A stretch of DNA of 64,000 nucleotides, taken from the NCBI RefSeq assembly GCF_040947875.1, contig NZ_JBFRXN010000002.1:3286001-3350000 (forward strand), written 5' to 3'. Every line of letters starts with the position of its first letter. The first letter of the stretch is position 1. This DNA comes from Pseudomonas sp. MYb118 (GTDB taxonomy: Bacteria > Pseudomonadota > Gammaproteobacteria > Pseudomonadales > Pseudomonadaceae). Below are positions 1-10,246 of the stretch, piece after piece. The notes under the pieces are model-generated. The model was not told the origin of the DNA, did not search any database, and saw only the letters and a program-made list of their open reading frames with translations. The position numbers and the translations under genes were made by a program.

Positions 1-1
1 G

Positions 2-553
2 AACTTCCGCGACCGCGACAGCCACTTCATCTTCGGCGACGCCGCCACCGCGGTGATCATCGAGCGTGCCGACCAGGCCACGTCCAAGCACCAGTTCGAC
101 ATCGTCAGCACCAAACTGCTGACCAAGTTCTCCAACAACATCCGCAACAACTTCGGTTTCCTCAACCGCGCAGCGGAAGAGGGCATCGGCACCCGCGACA
201 AACTGTTCGTCCAGGAAGGTCGCAAGGTGTTCAAGGAAGTCTGCCCGATGGTCGCCGAGCTGATCGGCCAGCACCTGACCGAGAACCAGCTCAACGTCGC
301 CGACGTCAAGCGCTTCTGGCTGCACCAGGCCAACCTCAGCATGAACCACCTGATCGTCAAAAAGCTGCTGGGCCGCGACGCGACCGAGCAGGAAGCCCCG
401 GTGATCCTCGACACCTACGCCAACACCAGTTCGGCAGGTTCGGTGATCTCGTTCCACAAGAACCAGGACGACCTGGCCCCCGGCTCGCTGGCGGTGCTCA
501 GTTCGTTCGGTGCCGGTTATTCGATTGGCAGTGTGATTCTGCGCAAGCTGTAA
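2..553 (+). CDS. beta-ketoacyl-ACP synthase III (FabH-like), 3' part
   Basis: C-terminal half of a FabH-type thiolase-fold enzyme, which condenses an acyl-CoA primer with malonyl-ACP to start fatty acid synthesis. The gene begins before the window. Visible motifs are GDAATA near the cut edge, the catalytic histidine in WLHQAN (codon at 323) and the catalytic asparagine in YANTSSAG (codon at 422), followed by a FGAGYS glycine-rich end. The active-site cysteine would lie upstream of the window. The end resembles the longer (about 370 residue) Pseudomonas FabH paralogue of the PA3286 type rather than classical short FabH, but that is from memory. A REP pair follows the stop. Confidence 0.85.
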   Translation, partial: NFRDRDSHFIFGDAATAVIIERADQATSKHQFDIVSTKLLTKFSNNIRNNFGFLNRAAEEGIGTRDKLFVQEGRKVFKEVCPMVAELIGQHLTENQLNVADVKRFWLHQANLSMNHLIVKKLLGRDATEQEAPVILDTYANTSSAGSVISFHKNQDDLAPGSLAVLSSFGAGYSIGSVILRKL

Positions 554-570
554 CTACGAAGCTGACATAC

Positions 571-663
571 CCCCATCGCGAGCAGGCTCGCTCCCACAGG
601 TGATCGCATTCCCACTGGAAACATGCGATCAACCTGTGGGAGCGAGCCTGCTCGCGATGGGGG
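571..663. repeat. REP pair, outward-facing arms
   Basis: Two copies of the GTGGGAGCGAGCCTGCTCGC-type REP in inverted orientation, here with the CCCATCGCGAG ends outside and the CCCACAGG ends inside. The spacer itself contains TGATCGCAT and ATGCGATCA arms, so the inverted repeat continues inward. Confidence 0.9.
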
Positions 664-701
664 CCAACGATGACGTGTGGCAAGGGTTGTACCCCAAACG
701 C

Positions 702-759
702 AAAAAACCTGGTGTTGCTGTATCGGACGGATGATGGGGACCGATACAGCAACACCAGG
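702..759 (-). terminator. intrinsic terminator of the porin gene
   Basis: A perfect 19-bp stem (708-726 with 741-759) and a 14-nt loop. On the minus strand the stem is followed by TTTTTT (702-707). It lies about 45 bp past the porin stop codon. Confidence 0.85.
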
Positions 760-805
760 TTATAAGATGCGCCTCAGGCTTCCTTGCCCGAGTCGTGTAG
801 CAGGA

Positions 806-2122
806 TCAGAACTTCGCTTCAGCATCCAGTTGCAGGGTGTTGATTTTCGAGTCCCGCAGTGTGGCGTTGGTGTAGTCGGAGTCGGCCATCAAGTACGTCG
901 CGCCGAGCGAGAAGTTCTTGTCCAGGTCGTAGCTCACTTTCAGCTTGCTGCCGCGCGAACCGGTGAAACCGTTGGCGAAGTCGGAGTCGGTGAAGGCGCC
1001 GACCACGGCGTTACGCTGTACGTCGCGATAGTTGTAGTCGATGCCGAAGCCGTAGACCTTGGTCTTCGCACCCACCAGCCAACCCATGTCCTGGTCGTTG
1101 CTGGCGTCATCGTTGTTAACCACTTGACCGTACAGCGACAGTGGCATTGGCAGGCCGCCGATGTCCAGCTGACCGAAACCTTCGTACAGTTTGAACTGCT
1201 CGCCGGCGCTGTTGCCGTTGATGGCCAGGCGGCAGCTGTTGGCGGTACAGGTCTTGTCGATGTCGTTGTCGTTGTCGTACGCGTAGATACTGCCGCCCAA
1301 CGTCATTTTCAGGTTGTCAGTGATCGCGAAACGAGCACCCAGCTGGCCGGCGTACAGACGCAGGTCGTGACGGAACTGCTTGCCTTCGCCGTCGACGTTG
1401 TCCTTGAGGGTGTAGTGACCGGCGCTGCCGAACAGTTCGGTGCTGCCGCCCAGTGGGTATTTGTAGGAAGCCGACAGACCTTCAGGGCTGATGTCGCTAT
1501 CCCAGATGATGTCGCCCATGCTCACCCATTGTTGTGGCATCTTGCCGCCAACGAGGTGCAGGTTCTTGATGGCGTCCGGGTGGTAGTCGACGTAACCCTG
1601 GTCCAGCCAGATGTCTTTCTTGGTGAAGTTGTTGTCCAGGCTCTGGTTGGTCGAGCGTGGATCGTTGTCGCTGCCGGTGGCGATACGGATACCGGTGTCG
1701 ACTTGCGGGTTGATCTCGGTGTAGGCACCCAGGCGCACACGGATACGCTGACGGTCCTGGTCGCCGGTGTTGGAAACGCCGTCGTTCTTCACGGTTTCCT
1801 GACGGAAACGTACGTCACCCTTGAACTGGGTCTTGGCAGCCCACGCCAGTTTCTGGTCGAAGGAGCTCAGCTCGTTGGTTTTCTTCGCGGTCGCGGCGAT
1901 CTGCTCGTTGGTCTCTTGCTGAGCCTGGCGAGCGATTTGCTGCTCTTTCTGATCCCGGGCCAGTTCGGCTTGCAGTTCGGTGTACTGCGCATTGGTAATC
2001 GAGCCGTTGGCTTTGAGCATGTCCAGCAGTTTGGCGTCGACTGCGGCGCTGGCCGGAACACTCATGGCCAGCAGCAGGCCGCCACACAGGGCCGCCGCAG
2101 TTTTCGTGGAAGCAAGACGCAT
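806..2122 (-). CDS. putative outer-membrane porin (Porin_5-like)
   Basis: 438 residues. It has a clear Sec signal peptide (MRLASTKTAAALCGG through PASA) and then a short helical or coiled-coil segment rich in Q, E and K (about residues 28-85), as in trimeric porins. The rest alternates polar and aromatic residues in the manner of beta strands and ends in EAKF, a C-terminal aromatic typical of outer-membrane barrels. Two cysteines lie close together around CTANSCRL and probably form a disulphide in a loop. I place it in the putative porin family Porin_5; substrate unknown. It stands alone, with a strong terminator behind it and a tight palindrome in its upstream region. Confidence 0.85.
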   Translation of the reverse strand: MRLASTKTAAALCGGLLLAMSVPASAAVDAKLLDMLKANGSITNAQYTELQAELARDQKEQQIARQAQQETNEQIAATAKKTNELSSFDQKLAWAAKTQFKGDVRFRQETVKNDGVSNTGDQDRQRIRVRLGAYTEINPQVDTGIRIATGSDNDPRSTNQSLDNNFTKKDIWLDQGYVDYHPDAIKNLHLVGGKMPQQWVSMGDIIWDSDISPEGLSASYKYPLGGSTELFGSAGHYTLKDNVDGEGKQFRHDLRLYAGQLGARFAITDNLKMTLGGSIYAYDNDNDIDKTCTANSCRLAINGNSAGEQFKLYEGFGQLDIGGLPMPLSLYGQVVNNDDASNDQDMGWLVGAKTKVYGFGIDYNYRDVQRNAVVGAFTDSDFANGFTGSRGSKLKVSYDLDKNFSLGATYLMADSDYTNATLRDSKINTLQLDAEAKF

Positions 2123-2199
2123 ATCATTCTCCGAAGGATGAGAGAGGATGACGGGGTCATCCAGGGCACAACCGACCGTTGAAGGGCGGAAAACAGTGT

Positions 2200-2215
2200 C
2201 CGGGTTAGAACCCGG
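2200..2215. promoter_or_regulatory. palindrome upstream of the porin gene
   Basis: CCGGGTTAGAACCCGG is a perfect 7+7 bp palindrome around AG, 78 bp upstream of the porin ATG. It could be an operator or a hairpin in the leader. No regulator is assigned. Confidence 0.3.
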
Positions 2216-2405
2216 CGCTCTAAAAACAGGCGCCAGTATCGCGATGGTTTATGACAAAGCAGTGGCAATGTGATGGCGTCTAGATGACGATTTGAACGTT
2301 TGCTGAACTTTTTCGCAGGCGTCCTGTCGGCCGATGGCAGGGTGTGCAACGGCCGCTGATAAGCGATACTGGCGAGGCTCTAGACCGCGAAGTGGAGAGG
2401 ATTCG

Positions 2406-3530
2406 ATGGCGTTGCAACGTGTGCAGAAACTGTCTGAAATTGCCCCGCACACCTGGGATGAACGGGTGCCGCAGAGCCAGCCGTTCCTGCGTCATGCCTT
2501 TCTCAGCGCGCTGGAAGACAGTGGCAGTGTCGGCCCTCATTCCGGATGGCAGCCCGAGCACCTGTTGCACATGGACGGTGACCGGCTGATCGCCGCCTTG
2601 CCCAGTTATCGCAAGTGGCATTCCTACGGCGAGTACGTGTTCGATCACGCCTGGGCGGACGCTTGCGAGCGGGCCGGTATCGACTACTACCCGAAGCTGT
2701 TGACCGCCGTGCCGTTCAGCCCGGTCGGTGGCCCGCGCCTGTTGGCGGCCACGGTCGAGGACGGTTTTGAGTTGCTCAAGAGCCTGCCCGGTTACCTGGA
2801 AATCGAAGGGCTCAGCAGCGCGCACATCAACTTCACCGACCCGTTCACCGACGCCGCCCTGGCCGAACAGCCCGGCTGGCTGCAACGCATCGGCTGTCAG
2901 TACCACTGGCAGAATCGCGGTTATGGCGATTTTCAGGACTTTCTCGACACTTTGAGTTCGCGCAAGCGCAAGCAGATGCGCAAGGAGCGCGAGCAGGTGG
3001 CGGGGCAGGGTTTCGACTTCGAATGGCTCGAAGGTCGGGAGCTGGACCAGGCGCAGTGGGATTTCGTCTATGCCTGCTACGCCAACACCTACGCGGTGCG
3101 TCGGCAACGGCCTTATCTGACCCGGGAATTTTTCAGCCTGTTGGCCGAACGCATGCCAGAGGCCATTCGCGTGGTGCTGGCTAAACAAGGCTCACGGCCG
3201 GTGGCGATGGCCTTCAGCCTGGTCGGAGGCGGCAGCTTTTACGGACGCTACTGGGGCTGCCTGGCGGAGTTCGACCGCCTGCATTTCGAGACCTGTTTCT
3301 ACCAGGGCATGGACTACGCGATCGCCAACGGCTTCCAGCGTTTCGATGCCGGTGCCCAGGGCGAACACAAGCTGATCCGCGGCTTTGAACCGGTGATCAC
3401 CCATTCCTGGCATTACCTGCGCCATCCGGGGCTGAAGGCCGCGGTCAAGGACTTCCTGAGCCAGGAACGCGTGGGCGTGCTGGCCTACGCCGAGGAGGCG
3501 AGGGCGGCCTTGCCTTATCGACAAGGCTGA
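2406..3530 (+). CDS. FemAB/GNAT-like acyltransferase (PF04339 type)
   Basis: 374 residues from the ATG at 2406, which is preceded by GGAGAGG; upstream in-frame codons lack such a site. The protein starts MALQRVQKLSEIAPHTWDE and carries motifs typical of the FemAB-like 'peptidoglycan biosynthesis/recognition' family: PFSPVGGPRLL, YHWQNRGY, RKRKQMRKER and, near the C-terminus, FDAGAQGEHKLIRGFEP. This family has two GNAT folds and is thought to transfer an acyl or aminoacyl group; the actual substrate is not known. It converges on aqpZ with a 14-bp gap. Confidence 0.8.
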   Translation: MALQRVQKLSEIAPHTWDERVPQSQPFLRHAFLSALEDSGSVGPHSGWQPEHLLHMDGDRLIAALPSYRKWHSYGEYVFDHAWADACERAGIDYYPKLLTAVPFSPVGGPRLLAATVEDGFELLKSLPGYLEIEGLSSAHINFTDPFTDAALAEQPGWLQRIGCQYHWQNRGYGDFQDFLDTLSSRKRKQMRKEREQVAGQGFDFEWLEGRELDQAQWDFVYACYANTYAVRRQRPYLTREFFSLLAERMPEAIRVVLAKQGSRPVAMAFSLVGGGSFYGRYWGCLAEFDRLHFETCFYQGMDYAIANGFQRFDAGAQGEHKLIRGFEPVITHSWHYLRHPGLKAAVKDFLSQERVGVLAYAEEARAALPYRQG

Positions 3531-3544
3531 CTCTCGCCTTTTAG

Positions 3545-4240
3545 TCAGCTGTCTTCCTGGCCCAGCCACCTGTAAATCACGCCGCCGATGACCGCACCGA
3601 GCAACGGCGCGACCCAGAACATCCACAATTGCGCGACGGCCCAGCCACCGACGAACAACGCCGGGCCGGTGCTGCGGGCCGGGTTGACCGAGGTGTTGGT
3701 GACGGGAATCGAGATCAGGTGGATCAGCGTCAGCGCCAGCCCGATGGCGATCGGTGCCAGCCCCGCCGGTGCGCGCTTGTCGGTGGCGCCGAGGATGATC
3801 AGCACGAACATCGCCGTCATCACCAGCTCGCAGACAAAGCCTGCGGCCATCGAATACTTACCGGGGGAATGTTCACCGTAGCCGTTGGAAGCGAGGCCGG
3901 CCGCCAGATCGAACCCTTCCTTGCCACTGGCGATGTAGTAGATCAAGCCCGCAGCGATGATCGCGCCGATCACCTGGGCAACGATGTAGGCGGGCAGTTC
4001 ACGGCCGGGAAACCGCCCTCCGACGGTCAGGCCCACCGACACGGCGGGGTTCAAGTGGCAGCCGGAAATGTGGCCGATGGCGAAGGCCATGGTCAGCACC
4101 GTCAGCCCGAACGCGATGGCCACGCCCAGCACCCCGATGCCCAGCGGAGAAGACGCGGCCAGGACCGCACTGCCGCAACCCCCCAACACCAGCCAGAACG
4201 TACCTAACAACTCAGTAACTGAACGTTTGAACAGAGACAT
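3545..4240 (-). CDS. aqpZ: aquaporin Z
   Basis: 231 residues, the usual size of a bacterial water channel. Both pore asparagine motifs are present: HLNPAVSVG in the first half and [12 protein letters not shown] in the second. The start [29 protein letters not shown] is typical of AqpZ, and six membrane helices can be seen. It mediates passive water flow across the inner membrane. A good site (AAGGA) precedes the ATG. Monocistronic; a REP pair lies upstream. Confidence 0.95.
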   Translation of the reverse strand: MSLFKRSVTELLGTFWLVLGGCGSAVLAASSPLGIGVLGVAIAFGLTVLTMAFAIGHISGCHLNPAVSVGLTVGGRFPGRELPAYIVAQVIGAIIAAGLIYYIASGKEGFDLAAGLASNGYGEHSPGKYSMAAGFVCELVMTAMFVLIILGATDKRAPAGLAPIAIGLALTLIHLISIPVTNTSVNPARSTGPALFVGGWAVAQLWMFWVAPLLGAVIGGVIYRWLGQEDS

Positions 4241-4367
4241 GAGCGTGTCCTTGATAGCGTGCTATCGAGACTGTATCGAGTGATGCATCCTGCAGACTTA
4301 CGACAGGTTCATCTCCAGAACCTGCGGTGAGTACAGCACGGTTTGTGCGGATTTCCAGCAGCCACAA

Positions 4368-4457
4368 TGTGGGAGCGAGCCTGCTCGCGATGGCGGAGTG
4401 TCAGGCGCCAGTGATGTTGGAATTGATTGCCTCATCGCGAGCAGGCTCGCTCCCACA
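4368..4457. repeat. REP pair (GTGGG/CCTG subtype)
   Basis: TGTGGGAGCGAGCCTGCTCG at the left and its reverse complement at the right, with a spacer of about 40 bp. It lies between aqpZ and the ABC exporter stop. Confidence 0.9.
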
Positions 4458-4485
4458 GTGATGTGTGTCAGTCACAAGCCCATGC

Positions 4486-6318
<1,833 letters not shown>

Positions 6319-6380
6319 TGTGTCTCCGCCCGGTAAAGGGGCTCTTCTTCAAACGCCAAAAAACTCCCGGCCCCCCTGTA

Positions 6381-6482
6381 CTGTAGGAGCGAGCTTGCTC
6401 GCGATGGTGGTTCAGTCACCGCAGGCCTCCAGACAGCTCGCGTTATCGTTCACGACCATCGCGAGCAAGCTCGCTCCTACAG
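6381..6482. repeat. REP pair (GTAGG/CTTG subtype)
   Basis: CTGTAGGAGCGAGCTTGCTC and its inverted copy, spacer about 55 bp. Both arms belong to the GTAGG/CTTG subtype. Confidence 0.9.
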
Positions 6483-6500
6483 AGGGGCAGGCGTGTGAGC

Positions 6501-7058
6501 TTAGTCGATGCGCTTGGCCGACTTGATGTACACCGGGTCAGCCGGCACGTCCTTCATGCCACCGCGCACGGTGGTGGGCGAGTTGACGATGATGTCCACC
6601 ACATCCATGCCCTTGACCACCTTGCCGAACACCGCGTAGCCATCACCCTGGTCGAGGAAGTCGTTGTCCTTGACGTTGATGAAGAACTGACTGGTGGCCG
6701 AATTCGGGTTCGAAGTGCGTGCCATCGACAGCGTGCCACGCACGTTGTGCAGGCCGTTCTTCGATTCGTTCTGGATCGGCGCCTTGGTTTCTTTCTGCTG
6801 CATCTGCTGGGTGAACCCGCCGCCCTGGACCATGAAACCCGGGATCACGCGGTGGAAAATCGTGTTGTTGTAGAAGCCGCTGTCGACGTACTCAAGGAAG
6901 TTCTTGGTACTGATCGGCGCCTTGACCGGGTCCAGTTCGATTTCGATCTGGCCGTTGGTGGTTTCCAGCAGCACGTGTGGCGCCTTGGCCGGCGTGGCGG
7001 CCATCAGGTTGGCGGCAAACAGTACGGAGCCGGCGACGAGGGCGATTTTTTTCAGCAT
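6501..7058 (-). CDS. ppiA: periplasmic peptidyl-prolyl cis-trans isomerase A (cyclophilin)
   Basis: 185 residues with a signal peptide ([20 protein letters not shown]). Cyclophilin core motifs are [13 protein letters not shown] (catalytic arginine), [19 protein letters not shown] and [15 protein letters not shown]. It catalyses proline isomerisation during folding of exported proteins. Its ATG overlaps the last 7 bases of the alpha/beta hydrolase gene upstream (ATGCTGA), so the two are probably translated together. Confidence 0.95.
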   Translation of the reverse strand: MLKKIALVAGSVLFAANLMAATPAKAPHVLLETTNGQIEIELDPVKAPISTKNFLEYVDSGFYNNTIFHRVIPGFMVQGGGFTQQMQQKETKAPIQNESKNGLHNVRGTLSMARTSNPNSATSQFFINVKDNDFLDQGDGYAVFGKVVKGMDVVDIIVNSPTTVRGGMKDVPADPVYIKSAKRID

Positions 7059-7867
7059 GGGTCAGTGATCCTGATTGGGGTGGTGTCGACTGCGGTGAGA
7101 AACTCGAGCAGTGTTTGGTTGAAGCGTTCCGGTTGATCCAGCGGGGTGGCGTGGCGCGAATCGGCAATCACCACCAGCCGCGCATCGGGTAGCAGTTTTA
7201 CGTAATTCTCTTTCAGCGCGACCGGGGTGTAGTCACGGTCGGCGCTGACGATGAGGGTTGGACAGGACACCCTGGACAGTCGTTCCTGAACGCCCCAGCC
7301 AACGATGGCATCGAAGCTGGCGAGATAAGCATGTTTGTCGTTTTTTGCCCAGCGCTCGGCCATCATTTCCCGTAACCGTATTTGTTCCGGTTCCGGGAAC
7401 AGCCTGGCCCCGAGGGCCTTGCCGATGGTGCGCAGGCTCAGCACGCGCATCAGGCTCCAGCGCTTGAACCACTGCCAGTAATCGTCGCGGCTGCGCAGCT
7501 TGACCTCGGGCGCGCTGTTGACGATGCACAGGCTCTTGAGCAGGTGCGGCTGATCCACCGCCAGCTGGAAGCCGATCATCCCGCCCATGGACAGACCCAC
7601 ATAGTGCGCAGGCCCCAGGTTCAGGTGTTCGATCAGGGCGACGAGGTCGGCGCTGAACCCGGCGATGCTGTAGCGCTCGCGGGGTTTGTCCGAGCGCCCG
7701 TGGCCGCGCACATCGGGCACGATCACCCGATAGCGGGCCGACAGGGCCGGGATCTGTTTTTCCCAGTCCAGGGTGCTGGAGCCCAGCCCGTGAACCAGCA
7801 GCAGCGGCGCGCCGTGGCCATATTCCTCATAGTGCAGGTGGCAACCTTCATGTTCGAAATAGGCCAT
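7052..7867 (-). CDS. alpha/beta-fold hydrolase
   Basis: 271 residues. Classic hydrolase layout: [10 protein letters not shown] oxyanion region, nucleophile serine in GLSMGG (about residue 94), acid in SADRDY and histidine in DSRHATP. The closest look is to esterases or 3-oxoadipate enol-lactonase-like enzymes, but there are no catabolic neighbours, so the substrate is unknown. It is the first gene of a two-gene unit with ppiA, overlapping it by 7 bases. Confidence 0.85.
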   Translation of the reverse strand: MAYFEHEGCHLHYEEYGHGAPLLLVHGLGSSTLDWEKQIPALSARYRVIVPDVRGHGRSDKPRERYSIAGFSADLVALIEHLNLGPAHYVGLSMGGMIGFQLAVDQPHLLKSLCIVNSAPEVKLRSRDDYWQWFKRWSLMRVLSLRTIGKALGARLFPEPEQIRLREMMAERWAKNDKHAYLASFDAIVGWGVQERLSRVSCPTLIVSADRDYTPVALKENYVKLLPDARLVVIADSRHATPLDQPERFNQTLLEFLTAVDTTPIRITDPC

Positions 7868-7881
7868 CGGGTCACTCCGTG

Positions 7882-8805
7882 TCAGGCTTGTTCGGGGGCG
7901 GCGAACGGCGCATCCAGCGGCGCGGTGTCGAAGTTGCGCAGCAGGTCGATGAGGATTTGCGTCGCCGGGCCCAGCGGTTTGTCCTTGTTCGAGTACAGGT
8001 AGAAGCTCGGGTTACGGCTGCCGCCCTGATCCAACGGTAGCAGCTTGAGCGAACCTTCTCTGAGTTCCCGTTCGATCATGTGCCGTGGCAGCCAGGCGAA
8101 CCCCAGCCCGCTGCTGACGAAAGTGGCCGCCGTGGCCAGGCTGCCGACCGTCCAGCGCTGCTCCGCACCGAGCCAGCCGACATCCCGAGGCTGCTGGCGA
8201 CCGGAGTCGCGGATCACCACCTGCATCTGGCTTTCCAGGTCCTGGAAACTCAGCTCACGGTTCAAGCGGTGCAGGGCATGCTCGGGGTGGGCGACGGCGA
8301 CGAATTCGACATCACTCAACTCGGCACCCAGGTAGCCGGGAATGCTGAAACCGGTGATCGCCAGGTCGGCCACGCCTTCGAGCAGCACTTCTTCCACACC
8401 CGACAAGACTTCTTCGCGCAGGCGCACCCGGCAGCCACGGCTCTGCGGCATGAACGCGGTCAGCGCGCGGACCAGGCGGGCGCTCGGGTAAGCGGCGTCC
8501 ACCACCAGGCGCACTTCCGCTTCCCAGCCTTGTTCCATGTGATGCGCCAGGTCTTCCAGTTGGCTGGCCTGTTTCACCAGTTGCCGGGAGCGGCGCAACA
8601 GCACGCCACCGGCTTCGGTGAGCACAGCCTTGCGCCCGTCGATGCGCAGCAGCGGCACGCCCAGTTGATCTTGCATGCGGGCGACGGTGTAGCTGACAGA
8701 CGATTGCGAGCGATGCAGCGCTTCGGCGGCCTGGGCGAAACCGCCGTGGTCGACCACGGCCTGCAACGTTCGCCATTGATCAAGGGTCACGCGGGGCGCT
8801 TTCAT
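7882..8805 (-). CDS. LysR-family transcriptional regulator
   Basis: 307 residues. The N-terminal helix-turn-helix (about 5-65) reads TLDQWRTLQAVVDHGGFAQAAEALHRSQSSVS, followed by a two-lobed effector-binding domain. GAGGAGCT precedes the ATG. It is divergent from the small secreted protein at 8856 across 50 bp, and its stop lies 14 bp before the hydrolase gene at 7867, so it could head a LysR-hydrolase-ppiA unit. Targets are not obvious; the divergent small gene or the azoreductase further on are possible. Confidence 0.9.
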   Translation of the reverse strand: MKAPRVTLDQWRTLQAVVDHGGFAQAAEALHRSQSSVSYTVARMQDQLGVPLLRIDGRKAVLTEAGGVLLRRSRQLVKQASQLEDLAHHMEQGWEAEVRLVVDAAYPSARLVRALTAFMPQSRGCRVRLREEVLSGVEEVLLEGVADLAITGFSIPGYLGAELSDVEFVAVAHPEHALHRLNRELSFQDLESQMQVVIRDSGRQQPRDVGWLGAEQRWTVGSLATAATFVSSGLGFAWLPRHMIERELREGSLKLLPLDQGGSRNPSFYLYSNKDKPLGPATQILIDLLRNFDTAPLDAPFAAPEQA

Positions 8806-8855
8806 GTTGAGCTCCTCTTGTCCTAAGCTGGCGGTCCTTTATTGGAGACCGCCGA

Positions 8856-9170
8856 ATGAGAAAATTCTGTTTGTTGGTATTGGCGATGTTGCCGTTGACG
8901 GCGTTTGCCTACCCGATCGACGTACAAAAACAATTAAATGGCATGAGCATCGACTACAACGCCAATGACACGGACACCGACATCGCGTCCATCCAGGTCA
9001 ACAACTACGGCGACGTCGACGCCTCCTGCAAGGTGGTCTTCAACAACGGTCCGGAAGCGCCGCGCACCCGCAACATCGAAGTGGCCGCCGGCAAGCACAA
9101 GACCGCCACTGTCAAATTCAACCGGTCCATCATCAAGATGCGCATCAAGCTGACCTGCACCCCGAAATAG
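8856..9170 (+). CDS. small periplasmic protein of unknown function
   Basis: 104 residues with a signal peptide ending in TAFA. The mature part is short and beta-rich, with NNYGDVDASCKVVF and a KMRIKLTC end; the two cysteines may form one disulphide. GGAGACC precedes the ATG. I do not recognise a function; homologues seem common in Pseudomonas. It faces the LysR gene across 50 bp, so that regulator may control it. Confidence 0.75.
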   Translation: MRKFCLLVLAMLPLTAFAYPIDVQKQLNGMSIDYNANDTDTDIASIQVNNYGDVDASCKVVFNNGPEAPRTRNIEVAAGKHKTATVKFNRSIIKMRIKLTCTPK

Positions 9171-9180
9171 CTTCGAGTTC

Positions 9181-9206
9181 CTGCGGGCGTCGCTGGACGC
9201 CCACAG
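9181..9206 (+). other. hairpin after the small secreted protein gene
   Basis: GGGCGTC (9185-9191) pairs with GACGCCC (9196-9202) around GCTG, and outer bases extend the stem. There is no T run, so termination is uncertain. Confidence 0.35.
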
Positions 9207-9229
9207 GTCATGCTCAGCTTATAAACGAA

Positions 9230-9275
9230 TTTATTGATGGTTTGTAGCAGTTATTTGCGCTTTTTCATCAATAAA
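9230..9275. promoter_or_regulatory. 10-bp inverted repeat upstream of azoR
   Basis: TTTATTGATG (9230-9239) and CATCAATAAA (9266-9275) are perfect inverted copies 26 bp apart in an AT-rich stretch, about 60 bp before azoR. The spacing would suit a dimeric regulator contacting two sites, or a leader hairpin. Confidence 0.4.
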
Positions 9276-9333
9276 ACTCTGTTTAACCTTCACTCCATCG
9301 ACTTACAGCATTCTCAGATGGAGGCTACATCCC

Positions 9334-9933
9334 ATGTCCCGCGTTCTGATCATCGAAAGCAGCGCCCGCCAGCAAGACTCGATTTCCCGTCAGCTGACCC
9401 AGACGTTCATCAGCCAATGGAAAGCGGCGCACCCGCAGGATGAGATCAGTGTCCGCGACCTGGCCATCAACCCGGTGCCACACCTGGACATCAACCTGCT
9501 GGGCGGCTGGATGAAATCGGCCGAGCAGCGCAACGAGATCGAACAGGCTTCCCTGGAACGCTCCAACGAACTGACCGATGAAGTGCTGGCCGCCGACGTG
9601 CTGGTCCTGGCCGCCCCCATGTACAACTTCGCGATCCCGAGCACCCTCAAGGCCTGGCTCGACCACGTGCTGCGTGCCGGCGTGACCTTCAAGTACACCG
9701 AAACCGGCCCGCAAGGCCTGCTCACCGGCAAGCGCGCCTATGTGCTGACGGCGCGCGGCGGGATCTACGCCGGCGGCCCGGCCGACCATCAGGAACCGTA
9801 CCTGCGCCAGGTCATGGGTTTCATCGGCATCCACGACGTCACCTTCATCCACGCCGAAGGCATGAACCTGAGTGGCGACTTCCAGGAGAAGGGCCTGAAC
9901 CAGGCCAACGCCAAGCTGGCCCAGGTCGCCTGA
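9334..9933 (+). CDS. azoR: FMN-dependent NADH-azoreductase
   Basis: 199 residues, the normal size of AzoR flavodoxin-like quinone/azo reductases. It opens with SRVLIIESSARQQDSISRQL (phosphate-binding strand-loop), and has AAPMYNFAIPSTLKAWLDHV (FMN-binding, about residues 94-115) and LTARGGIY. It reduces quinones and azo dyes with two electrons from NADH. GGAGG lies 10 bases before the ATG. It has its own AT-rich promoter region with an inverted repeat. Confidence 0.92.
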   Translation: MSRVLIIESSARQQDSISRQLTQTFISQWKAAHPQDEISVRDLAINPVPHLDINLLGGWMKSAEQRNEIEQASLERSNELTDEVLAADVLVLAAPMYNFAIPSTLKAWLDHVLRAGVTFKYTETGPQGLLTGKRAYVLTARGGIYAGGPADHQEPYLRQVMGFIGIHDVTFIHAEGMNLSGDFQEKGLNQANAKLAQVA

Positions 9934-9941
9934 GGCTTTAA

Positions 9942-9979
9942 TCGCCAGATAATCCCTTGATGTTGGAATGATCTGGCGA
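9942..9979 (+). other. inverted repeat just after azoR
   Basis: TCGCCAGAT (9942-9950) and ATCTGGCGA (9971-9979), 20 bp apart and starting 9 bp after the stop. It may stabilise the mRNA 3' end. No T run. Confidence 0.35.
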
Positions 9980-10041
9980 ACCCCTTCAAGGTTTCACGCG
10001 CAACGAACCTCCCTTTGCACTTTTTGCTCCTGAGTGCTGCC

Positions 10042-10079
10042 GCCCGATTGAACGCTTTAGCGAGATCGGGCTTTTTTTT
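10042..10079 (+). terminator. intrinsic terminator downstream of azoR
   Basis: GCCCGAT and ATCGGGC arms, then eight T (10072-10079). The 313-bp gap after azoR holds this, the inverted repeat and a REP pair, and no gene. Confidence 0.75.
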
Positions 10080-10108
10080 GCGTGGGATATTGCGAGCGCC
10101 CCGGCCCA

Positions 10109-10196
10109 CTGTAGGAGCGAGCTTGCTCGCGATGCGGTGTGTCTGAAATAGATAAATGCCTGAAACACCGCTATCGCGAGCAAGCTCGCTCCTACA
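10109..10196. repeat. REP pair (GTAGG/CTTG subtype)
   Basis: CTGTAGGAGCGAGCTTGCTC with an inverted CAAGCTCGCTCCTACA copy. It sits directly upstream of the transporter at 10247 and fixes that gene's start downstream of it. Confidence 0.9.
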
Positions 10197-10246
10197 ACTT
10201 CAGGGCAAAACCCGCTATCGTCGCCGCCATTCAAAACGAGGCGACC

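Noticed and set aside
677..2182. Plus-strand reading of 501 codons over the porin
   Set aside because: Starts in the porin terminator and is a shadow of the porin frame.
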